Part shown: positions 26,211-32,908 of the stretch, in pieces
Layout of the letters: every line of letters starts with the position of its first letter
How positions within the stretch are numbered: the first letter of the stretch is position 1
Assembly (NCBI RefSeq): GCF_017086405.1
Contig: NZ_CP070973.1
Location: 3,814,739 to 3,878,738 of the forward strand
Direction of reading: 5' to 3'
Length of the DNA stretch: 64,000 bases
Origin: Mycobacterium gordonae
GTDB taxonomy: Bacteria > Actinomycetota > Actinomycetes > Mycobacteriales > Mycobacteriaceae
Notes under the pieces: model-generated
Seen by the model: the letters and a program-made list of their open reading frames with translations, nothing else
Told to the model about the DNA's origin: nothing
Database searches by the model: none
Made by a program: the position numbers and the translations under genes

Positions 26211-27233
26211 TTACTTCGCGGTCGGGTCGGCCCGGGCAGCGACGGTCACCTCTTCGCCTACCGCGGCGTGCGCAGGCAGCAAGGGCGCAATACCGTAGTC
26301 GGCACGCAGTTCGTCGAGCTCGCGGGCGGCGGCGGCCCAGAAATCCCAGTTCGGCGACAGCACGTCGGCGGTCGTCGCGTCGCCGCGCTGCCAGCTGACC
26401 AGAAACTTGTCAGGGTCCAGTGCGCCTTGACGGGCACCGATGCCGTTGACCTCGTGACCCACATGCCATTCGAATATGACCGGCAGGATATGAGCGCGCA
26501 GGGCATCACGGCGGTGCATCGCACCGGTGAAGGTGCTCACCAGCAGTTCGCCCTGAATCGAGGTGCTGTACCCCGACAACACGTGCAAGCCGTCGTGCGG
26601 AACGGCGAATAGTCCTGTGAATGCCTCTTTCTCACCGGGAAATGCGAACCCGTGCCGACGGAAGTGCGCCCAGAACTGATGGCCGAAGGTGCTTGCAGGC
26701 AACTCCTCGAGCGCCAGAAAGCGTGCCGCCAGGCGCTTGTCGGCGTCGGTCTGCGCCTCGTAGGGCAGCATCGGCGGCAGGGTGTCATCCGGACGCGCCC
26801 AGCCCGGAAAAGTAGACACGTTGCGTCTGGCCATGTCCGCCATCGCCCAGGCCAGCCGCCCGCGCGCCACCTGCAGGATGTCACGCACCCAGCCGGTCCG
26901 GACATGCATGGCATGTGCATACTCGACCACCTTGCGTAGCCGCTCCGGGCAGATTTGTCCGTCGGCCAGTGACGCGCATGCGATCAGGGCGGCCGCGTGT
27001 TCTGCCAGGTCACGGTTCGATCCGACCGCGCGGGCCAGGTCCTGAGGTTCGATCCGGGGCAGGGCGGCCGGCTCGACGTCGACTGCTGGGCGGAACAGCA
27101 AGCGGCCGGCGGCGACGACGACGCCGTCACCGCGCCCCGAGCGCGGATCATCCGGATCGCGCACGTGCCGGACGACACGATGCGCCGCAGCAAGGATCCC
27201 GAGCGCCTGCTCCTGGTTCGCGTCCTCGAACAT
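26211..27233 (-). CDS. Coq4-like protein with TerB-like N-terminal half
   Basis: The 340-residue product carries VPHDGLHVLSGYSTSIQGE at about 211-229. This is the Coq4 metal motif H-D-x-x-H-x11-E (His213, Asp214, His217, Glu229). Before it, about 78-120, ALIACASLADGQICPERLRKVVEYA resembles the acidic helices of TerB-like domains. Coq4 organises ubiquinone synthesis in eukaryotes and proteobacteria; mycobacteria use menaquinone, so the role here must be different. It is divergent from the PucR-type protein (57 bases) and ends 19 bases upstream of the ArsR promoter. Motif reading is firm; function is unknown. Confidence 0.72.
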   Translation of the reverse strand: MFEDANQEQALGILAAAHRVVRHVRDPDDPRSGRGDGVVVAAGRLLFRPAVDVEPAALPRIEPQDLARAVGSNRDLAEHAAALIACASLADGQICPERLRKVVEYAHAMHVRTGWVRDILQVARGRLAWAMADMARRNVSTFPGWARPDDTLPPMLPYEAQTDADKRLAARFLALEELPASTFGHQFWAHFRRHGFAFPGEKEAFTGLFAVPHDGLHVLSGYSTSIQGELLVSTFTGAMHRRDALRAHILPVIFEWHVGHEVNGIGARQGALDPDKFLVSWQRGDATTADVLSPNWDFWAAAARELDELRADYGIAPLLPAHAAVGEEVTVAARADPTAK

Positions 27234-27290
27234 CGCTCTTTAATACACTGCGGATGGCCGCCCGGGCAGCCGCCATCTAACGTTCCACAC

Positions 27291-27665
27291 GTGACCGACG
27301 ACGCCCGTACGGCGACTGAAGGCGTTCGCGCATGCGTCGCCAGCGTAGTCGCGATGCAGAGGGACGACGTGCAATCCGACACCGATATCGGTGAGATCCG
27401 AGGGTGGGTAGCCGATGTCCTCGGAGACCTGGCATCCGACACCGATGACGGCGCGGTCCTGCGTGAGACCCTGCGGCTGTTCCTGCACCGTGGTTGCGCG
27501 CAGGAGGCCGCGGCCCGCGAACTCAACGTCAGCTTCAATGAACTGCGGAGTCGGGTCGAGCGCGCGGTGACGCGCCGCGGCCGGCCGCTCGATAATCGGG
27601 CCGACGTCCAACTCGCGTTGTTCGTCTGCCACTGGTATGGCTCGGCTGTGCTGCGACCGGTCTGA
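27291..27665 (+). CDS. Stand-alone PucR/CdaR-type HTH protein
   Basis: A 124-residue protein whose C-terminal two-thirds is a PucR C-terminal HTH (HTH_30): LRETLRLFLHRGCAQEAAARELNVSFNELRSRVERA, with the family pattern of a sugar-diacid-type regulator. The sensory domains normally attached are absent; only about 50 unmatched residues precede it. GTG at 27291 is used. The stop and the next ATG overlap (TGATG), so it is co-translated with the metallo-hydrolase. It may regulate that gene or the divergent Coq4-like gene, with sensing supplied by another protein. Confidence 0.72.
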   Translation: MTDDARTATEGVRACVASVVAMQRDDVQSDTDIGEIRGWVADVLGDLASDTDDGAVLRETLRLFLHRGCAQEAAARELNVSFNELRSRVERAVTRRGRPLDNRADVQLALFVCHWYGSAVLRPV

Positions 27666-28372
27666 TGTATCGCCACTGGGAAGTGCTGGGCGACAGGGTC
27701 TATCGTTGTCGGCTGGCCTTCTGCGATGTGACGGTCGGCCTCGTCTGCGGCCGCACGGCGACGCTACTCGTCGACGCCGGGACCACTCTGGAGGAGGCGC
27801 GCACCGTGCGCGCCGACGTGGCCCGGCTTGCGGCTCGCCCCGTAACTGATGTCGTGTTGACCCACAAACACTTTGACCACGTTCTCGGTTCCTCGGAGTT
27901 CACCGGGGCCCGGATCTATTGTGCGCCGGATGTTGTCGACTACCTGTCGTCGGCCACTGATCAGCTGCGCGCCGACGCGCTGGCCTACGGCGCGGACGCC
28001 GGGGCGGTCGACGCCGCGATCACGGGCCTGCGCGTGCCGGCACACGGCATCTCGGACGCGACCGTCGATCTCGGTGACCGCACGGTGACGATTGCTCACC
28101 TCGGCGCCGGCCACACGCGCTCCGATCTGGTCGTCGTGGTGCCCGCACGCCATGCCGGTGAGCCGACCGTCGTTTTCACCGGTGACCTGGTCGAGGAATC
28201 CGCGGACCCCGCGATCGATGCCGATTCCGATCTTGCGGCCTGGCCGGACACCCTGGACCAGGTGCTGGCGATCGGCGGACCCGAAGCCGTGTTCGTGCCC
28301 GGCCATGGGAGCGTGGTGGATGCCGAGTTCGTCCGACGCCAACAGGATTGGCTGCGGGCGAGGTGCCGGTGA
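27665..28372 (+). CDS. Metallo-beta-lactamase-fold hydrolase (Rv1913-like)
   Basis: The product has 235 residues with the full MBL metal set: THKHFDH (H-x-H-x-D-H, residues 67-72), GAGHTRSD (third His), FTGDLVEE (bridging Asp) and VPGHGS (last His). This is the broad glyoxalase II/lactonase-like group, not a resistance beta-lactamase by default. ATG overlaps the TGA of the HTH gene by one base. It is convergent with the next gene (seven-base gap). Position between fadB5 and aceA2 suggests it is the Rv1913 counterpart. Substrate is unknown. Confidence 0.87.
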   Translation: MYRHWEVLGDRVYRCRLAFCDVTVGLVCGRTATLLVDAGTTLEEARTVRADVARLAARPVTDVVLTHKHFDHVLGSSEFTGARIYCAPDVVDYLSSATDQLRADALAYGADAGAVDAAITGLRVPAHGISDATVDLGDRTVTIAHLGAGHTRSDLVVVVPARHAGEPTVVFTGDLVEESADPAIDADSDLAAWPDTLDQVLAIGGPEAVFVPGHGSVVDAEFVRRQQDWLRARCR

Positions 28373-28379
28373 GCGACGG

Positions 28380-28751
28380 CTACCGGGCCACGGTACAGGC
28401 GGCGATCAACGCGTCGGGGTCGGTGACGCTGAGCACCAACACTTTCAGAGTGATCGCCCTGAACCAGACCTTGGCCGGCACCGGGGGATCGATCGTCAGC
28501 TGCACCAGACCCTTGCCCGACCCGTTGACCAGCCAGCGCGAGCCCATGACGTGGACCCCGGCGGTGAATACCCGCTCGTTGCTCGGCTCGGCGGTCTTGA
28601 TCGACGTCACAGGAATGTCGGCCGTGAAGGCCCAGCCCATCTTGACGTGCAGGTTGCCGCCCTCGATCCGCAACTCTGTGTTCTTGGGTCCGAGTCCAAC
28701 CGCCCTCGCCAACGGGAGATACCACCGGTCAAAGCGCAATTCCGTAGCCAC
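28380..28751 (-). CDS. Conserved hypothetical protein (Rv1914c-like position)
   Basis: A 123-residue soluble protein, beta-rich, with ATELRFDRWYLPLARAVGLG at the start and VFTAGVHVMGSRWLVNGSGKG in the middle. No catalytic motif is visible. A GTG at 28751 begins the conserved-looking part; the frame is open another 26 codons upstream. The alternating strands could make a small PH-like or lipid-binding barrel, but this is a guess. It lies where Rv1914c lies in M. tuberculosis. Confidence 0.7.
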   Translation of the reverse strand: MATELRFDRWYLPLARAVGLGPKNTELRIEGGNLHVKMGWAFTADIPVTSIKTAEPSNERVFTAGVHVMGSRWLVNGSGKGLVQLTIDPPVPAKVWFRAITLKVLVLSVTDPDALIAACTVAR

Positions 28752-29024
28752 GGATACGACGCTACGCCGGTCCGGCAGTCCAGACGAGGCTCTTGCCGCC
28801 TGGCCGTAGCACGGCCGCTTTGAATACAAAAATCGTTGGGAGAGAAGGGCTTCAGTCAGGACTGGACGGCTGGTCAGCCGTATTGGCGGGCGGCGCGCCA
28901 GGCTCCGCCGTCAGCGTCGGGTGAGTTCGGATAGTCCAGGGCCTCGGCCGGTGATCTAGCTCACGTCTATTGGGCATACACTCACTGCGTCAGGGGAACC
29001 GGGGCTTAGGAGGAGCGGAAGGCT
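28752..29024. promoter_or_regulatory. Upstream region of isocitrate lyase 2
   Basis: This 273-base region lies between the divergent hypothetical gene and aceA2. AGGAGGAG at 29008-29015 is a strong ribosome site nine bases before the ATG. TACACT near 28976 could be a -10 element, but the -35 is not clear. No palindrome strong enough to name a regulator was seen. Confidence 0.4.
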
Positions 29025-31322
29025 ATGGCCATCGCTGAAACGGACAACGCGGTCCAATCACCGTTCGAGCAAGACGTCGCCGCCACCCAGCGGTACTTCC
29101 AGAGTTCGCGGTTCGACGGCATCACCCGCCTGTACACCGCTCGACAGGTCGTCGAGCAACGCGGGACGATCCCCACCGACTACACCGTGGCGCGGGAAGC
29201 CGCCGCCGCTTTCTACGAGCGTCTGCGCGAGTTGTACGCCGAACAGAAGAGCATCACCACCTTCGGCCCCTATTCACCGGGCCAGGCCGTGAGCATGAAG
29301 CGGATGGGCATCGAGGGGATTTACCTCGGCGGCTGGGCGACCTCGGCCAAGGGCTCCACCACCGAGGACCCGGGACCCGACCTGGCCAGCTACCCGCTCA
29401 GCCAGGTGCCCGACGACGCCGCGGTGCTGGTGCGCGCCCTGCTCACCGCCGACCGCAACCAGGAATACCAACGGCTCAACATGAGCGAGCGGCAGCGTGC
29501 GACGGCCACCAAGTACGACTTCCGGCCGTTCATCATCGCCGACGCCGACACGGGCCACGGTGGAGATCCACACGTGCGCAACCTGATTCGCCGTTTCGTC
29601 GAGGTCGGCGTGCCCGGATACCACATCGAGGACCAGCGTCCGGGCACCAAGAAGTGTGGTCACCAGGGCGGCAAGGTTCTGGTGCCGTCCGACGAGCAGA
29701 TCAAGCGACTCAACGCCGCCCGCTTCCAGCTCGACGTCATGCGGGTTCCGGGCATCATTGTGGCACGCACCGACGCCGAGGCCGCGAACCTGATCGACAG
29801 CCGCGGCGACGAGCGCGACCAGCCGTTCCTGCTGGGCGCTACCAACCTGAGCATCCCGTCCTATAAGAGCTGTTTCCTGGCCATGATGCGGCGCTTCTAC
29901 GACCAGGGCGTCGAGGAGATCAACGGCCACCTGCTGTATGCGCTCAGCGACGGCGAATATGCGGCCGCCAATGCTTGGCTGGAACGCCAGGGGATTCTCG
30001 ACCTCGTCACCGAGGCCATCAACAAGTGGCGCGACAGCGCAGACTTGTCGATCGACGACGTCTACGACGAAGTGGAGTCGAAGTTCGTCGCCGCCTGGGA
30101 AGACGCCGCGGGCGTCATGACCTACGGCGAGGCGGTGGCCGAGAAACTCGAATTCGGCGAGAGCGAAGGTGAACCGTCGGGCATGAGACCCGCGGAATGG
30201 CGGGAGTTCGCCGCCACCGCGTCGCTCTACGCCGCGCGGGCCAAAGCCAAAGAACTGGGCGCCGACGCCAGCTGGGACTGCGAGCTGGCCAAGACCCCGG
30301 AGGGCTACTACCAGATCCGCGGCGGCATCCCCTATGCGATCGCCAAGTCCCTGGCCGCCGCGCCGTTCGCCGACATCCTCTGGATGGAGACCAAGACCGC
30401 GGACCTGGCCGACGCACGCGAGTTCGCCGAGGCGATCCACGCCGTGTTCCCCGACCAAATGCTCGCCTACAACCTCTCGCCGTCGTTCAACTGGGACACC
30501 ACCGGGATGACCGACGACGAGATGCGCCAGTTCCCGGTCGAGCTGGGCAAGATGGGTTTCGTCTTCAACTTCATCACCTACGGCGGGCACCAGATCGACG
30601 GTGTGGCAGCCGAAGAGTTCGCGACCAACCTCCGGCAGGACGGCATGCTGGCGCTGGCTCGCTTGCAGCGCAAGATGCGCCTGGTCGAATCGCCCTACCG
30701 CACGCCGCAGACCCTGGTCGGTGGACCACGCAGCGACGCGGCGCTGGCCGCGTCGTCCGGTCGCACGGCGACGACGAAGTCGATGGGCAAGGGCTCCACG
30801 CAGCATCAGCATCTGGTGCAAACCGAGGTGCCCAAGAAGCTGCTGGAAGAGTGGCTGGCGCTGTGGAGCGAGCACTACCAGTTGGGCGAGAAATTGCGGG
30901 TCACCTTGCGGCCCCGCCGCGCCGGCTCGGACGTGCTGGAACTCGGGATCTACGGCGAGGGCTCGGATCCTGGGGAACAGCTGGCCAACGTCGTCGTCGA
31001 CCCGATCAAGGACCGGCACGGCCGCAGCATCCTGCAAGTACGCGACCAGAATACGTTCGCCGAGAAACTGCGGCAGAAGCGGCTGATGACCCTGATCCAC
31101 CTGTGGCTGGTACACCGGTTCAAGGCTGACGCGGTCTACTACGTGACGCCGACCGAAGACAACCAGTACCAGACAGAGAAGATGAAGTCCCACGGCATCT
31201 TCACCGAGGTCTACCAAGAGGTCGGGGAGATCATCGTCGCCGACGTCAATAAGCCGCGTATCGAGGAACTGCTGAACCCCGACCAGGTGGCGCTGCGCCG
31301 GCTGGTCCTCAAAGAGGACTAG
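29025..31322 (+). CDS. aceA: Isocitrate lyase 2, full length
   Basis: The 765-residue long-form isocitrate lyase splits isocitrate to glyoxylate and succinate in the glyoxylate shunt and also acts as a methylisocitrate lyase. The active-site loop KKCGHQGGK (residues 209-217, catalytic Cys211) and the metal-binding ADADTGHGG (about 172-180) are intact, as is RTDAEAANLI. A C-terminal extension from about residue 600 is characteristic of ICL2 and absent from ICL1. In M. tuberculosis H37Rv this gene is split by a frameshift into aceAa and aceAb; here it is one continuous frame. A strong AGGAGGAG ribosome site precedes the ATG. Confidence 0.95.
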   Translation: MAIAETDNAVQSPFEQDVAATQRYFQSSRFDGITRLYTARQVVEQRGTIPTDYTVAREAAAAFYERLRELYAEQKSITTFGPYSPGQAVSMKRMGIEGIYLGGWATSAKGSTTEDPGPDLASYPLSQVPDDAAVLVRALLTADRNQEYQRLNMSERQRATATKYDFRPFIIADADTGHGGDPHVRNLIRRFVEVGVPGYHIEDQRPGTKKCGHQGGKVLVPSDEQIKRLNAARFQLDVMRVPGIIVARTDAEAANLIDSRGDERDQPFLLGATNLSIPSYKSCFLAMMRRFYDQGVEEINGHLLYALSDGEYAAANAWLERQGILDLVTEAINKWRDSADLSIDDVYDEVESKFVAAWEDAAGVMTYGEAVAEKLEFGESEGEPSGMRPAEWREFAATASLYAARAKAKELGADASWDCELAKTPEGYYQIRGGIPYAIAKSLAAAPFADILWMETKTADLADAREFAEAIHAVFPDQMLAYNLSPSFNWDTTGMTDDEMRQFPVELGKMGFVFNFITYGGHQIDGVAAEEFATNLRQDGMLALARLQRKMRLVESPYRTPQTLVGGPRSDAALAASSGRTATTKSMGKGSTQHQHLVQTEVPKKLLEEWLALWSEHYQLGEKLRVTLRPRRAGSDVLELGIYGEGSDPGEQLANVVVDPIKDRHGRSILQVRDQNTFAEKLRQKRLMTLIHLWLVHRFKADAVYYVTPTEDNQYQTEKMKSHGIFTEVYQEVGEIIVADVNKPRIEELLNPDQVALRRLVLKED

Positions 31323-31416
31323 GGTCGACCGCTCGACCCGACGCCGCAACGAGAGACCATGTCAACCCGGCGTGGACCGACCACGTGCCGACGTTCACCC
31401 TGTTCACGTACCAGCC

Positions 31417-31424
31417 GGTTTACG
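31417..31424. repeat. Left 8-bp target-site duplication of the IS
   Basis: GGTTTACG directly precedes the left inverted repeat and is repeated exactly at 32901-32908 after the right one. Eight-base duplications are usual for ISL3-family elements. Confidence 0.92.
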
Positions 31425-32900
31425 GGCTCTTCCGGAATCAGAGTGCATCGATCTGCTGGGAGAGGTTGCCGCAGTGCAGCAGTGAGCGGATTCGGTAGTG
31501 GGTGAGGTTTCTGAATCCGAGGGCGTTGCGGCGCAGGGCTTCCAAGCGGCCGTTGATTGCTTCGGTGGGGCCGTTGGAGGCGTGGTGGTCGAAGTAGGCC
31601 AGCACATCGGCGCGGCGACGCCATAAGGTGCGCCCGAACGGGGCCAGTTCCTCCAACGGCTTAGGAACGCCGCTGCGCAGAGAGTTGATGATTGCGTTCA
31701 TCATGGTTTTGCCGCGGGGCCGGTCGGGGTGCGCGTAGGCGGCGATCATCTTCTGGTAGACAGCCCAGCAGATCTCGACGCCGATGTGGTTCTCGTCGGC
31801 GAAAACGGCTTCCAGCCGGGTCTTTTGGCGCGTGTTGAGCAGTGGGTAGCGGGTGCGCAGCGTGCGGCGGACACCGTAGAGCGGGTCACCGGTGCGACCA
31901 CGATGCCCGCAGGTCTGCTGCTGGACGCGCTGGCGGCACAAGTCCAACTTCAGGCCCGCCAGCGCAACGACGTGGAACGGATCCATCACCGAGGTGGCCT
32001 CGGGAACCTGGTCAGCTGCAGCGGTCTTGTAGCCGCCGAATCCGTCCATGGCCACCACCTCGATGCGGTCCCGGAAGGCCGGTGTGCGCTCGGCCAGCCA
32101 GGTCTTGAGCGCAGCCGCCGAACGCCCCGGGACCAGGTCGAGCAGCCGGGCGCGGCCGGTGCCCTCGAGCACTGCGGTGAGATCGACGATGACGGTGACA
32201 TAGCCGTCCTCGCCGGTCCGGCGGACATGGGACCAGCGATGTTCGTCCACGCCGATCACCCGGACCCCGTCGAGCCGGCCGTTGTCAGCAGCCACCATCG
32301 TCCTGGTGGCATCGATGGCGATCGAGTTGACCGTGTCCCACGACAATCCCAACTCGCGGGCCACCGCGGCCACGGTCGCCCGGTCGATCATCAACCGCTG
32401 GCAGATGTAGCGGGCACAGCGCCGGGTAGTCGACCATCCGCGCCGTGCGAGGCGATCAGTGTTGTGGGCGAACACTTCTCGGTCGCAGTCGGCGGCCACG
32501 CATCGGTAGCGCGGAACCCGGACCTGCAACCGCAGCGGGTGGCCGACCACCGGCACATCGGTGACCCGGCGGATCACGGTGTCGCGGTAGACACCATCGA
32601 CACCACACCCGGGGCACTTCCGCTGGCCATCGTCGAGCAGGTTGCAGAACACCACCGTGGCCTCACCGTCGACCGCGGCGTCGGTGATCGTCACCCCCAA
32701 CTCCACGGTCCGCACGATCGTGTCGGCGACAACAGCGGCAGGCAAGGACGTAGAGTCAGGCACAGGGCTCCCCGGTGGCAGGTCTGCAATGGTGTGAGAA
32801 CCTGCATCCTCTGCCTGCCGGGGCCCGTTTCAGCTCACCGACACGACCTGCAATCGTGGCGATCCGCTACGCTCACCTGCACTCCAATTCCGGAAGAGCC
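31425..32900 (-). mobile_element. ISL3-family insertion sequence, 1476 bp, complete
   Basis: The element is bounded by 23-bp terminal inverted repeats. The left end (31425-31447) and the reverse complement of the right end (32878-32900) share GGCTCTTCCGGAAT and GAGTGCA with only two mismatches between. It is flanked by a perfect 8-bp duplication GGTTTACG and carries one intact transposase gene whose stop codon lies inside the left repeat. All parts needed for activity are present and the duplication is undecayed, so insertion looks recent. It sits between aceA2 and the PPE gene. Confidence 0.93.
31438..32763 (-). CDS. ISL3 family transposase
   Basis: The 441-residue DDE transposase has the ISL3 (IS204/IS1001/IS1096/IS1165) layout. 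An N-terminal zinc ribbon has CPGCG and YRCVAADC cysteines (about 50-95). An HTH is around ATVAAVARELGLSWDTVNSI. The catalytic acids are read as Asp in VIGVDEHRW, Asp in VVAMDGFGG and Glu in GPTEAINGRLEALRRNA. GTG start at 32763. No frameshift or internal stop is seen, so it is probably functional. Confidence 0.92.
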   Translation of the reverse strand: MPDSTSLPAAVVADTIVRTVELGVTITDAAVDGEATVVFCNLLDDGQRKCPGCGVDGVYRDTVIRRVTDVPVVGHPLRLQVRVPRYRCVAADCDREVFAHNTDRLARRGWSTTRRCARYICQRLMIDRATVAAVARELGLSWDTVNSIAIDATRTMVAADNGRLDGVRVIGVDEHRWSHVRRTGEDGYVTVIVDLTAVLEGTGRARLLDLVPGRSAAALKTWLAERTPAFRDRIEVVAMDGFGGYKTAAADQVPEATSVMDPFHVVALAGLKLDLCRQRVQQQTCGHRGRTGDPLYGVRRTLRTRYPLLNTRQKTRLEAVFADENHIGVEICWAVYQKMIAAYAHPDRPRGKTMMNAIINSLRSGVPKPLEELAPFGRTLWRRRADVLAYFDHHASNGPTEAINGRLEALRRNALGFRNLTHYRIRSLLHCGNLSQQIDAL

Positions 32901-32908
32901 GGTTTACG
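32901..32908. repeat. Right 8-bp target-site duplication, contains the PPE stop codon
   Basis: GGTTTACG here duplicates 31417-31424. Read on the minus strand it contains TAA (32906-32904), the stop codon of the PPE gene. Confidence 0.92.

Noticed and set aside
27040..27060. GGTTCGATCC resembling a tRNA T-loop
   Set aside because: It lies inside the Coq4-like coding region, and no cloverleaf or acceptor stem could be drawn around it.
29274..31349. A 691-codon minus-strand frame opposite aceA2
   Set aside because: It is the GC-bias shadow of a well conserved isocitrate lyase gene; it has no recognisable motif.
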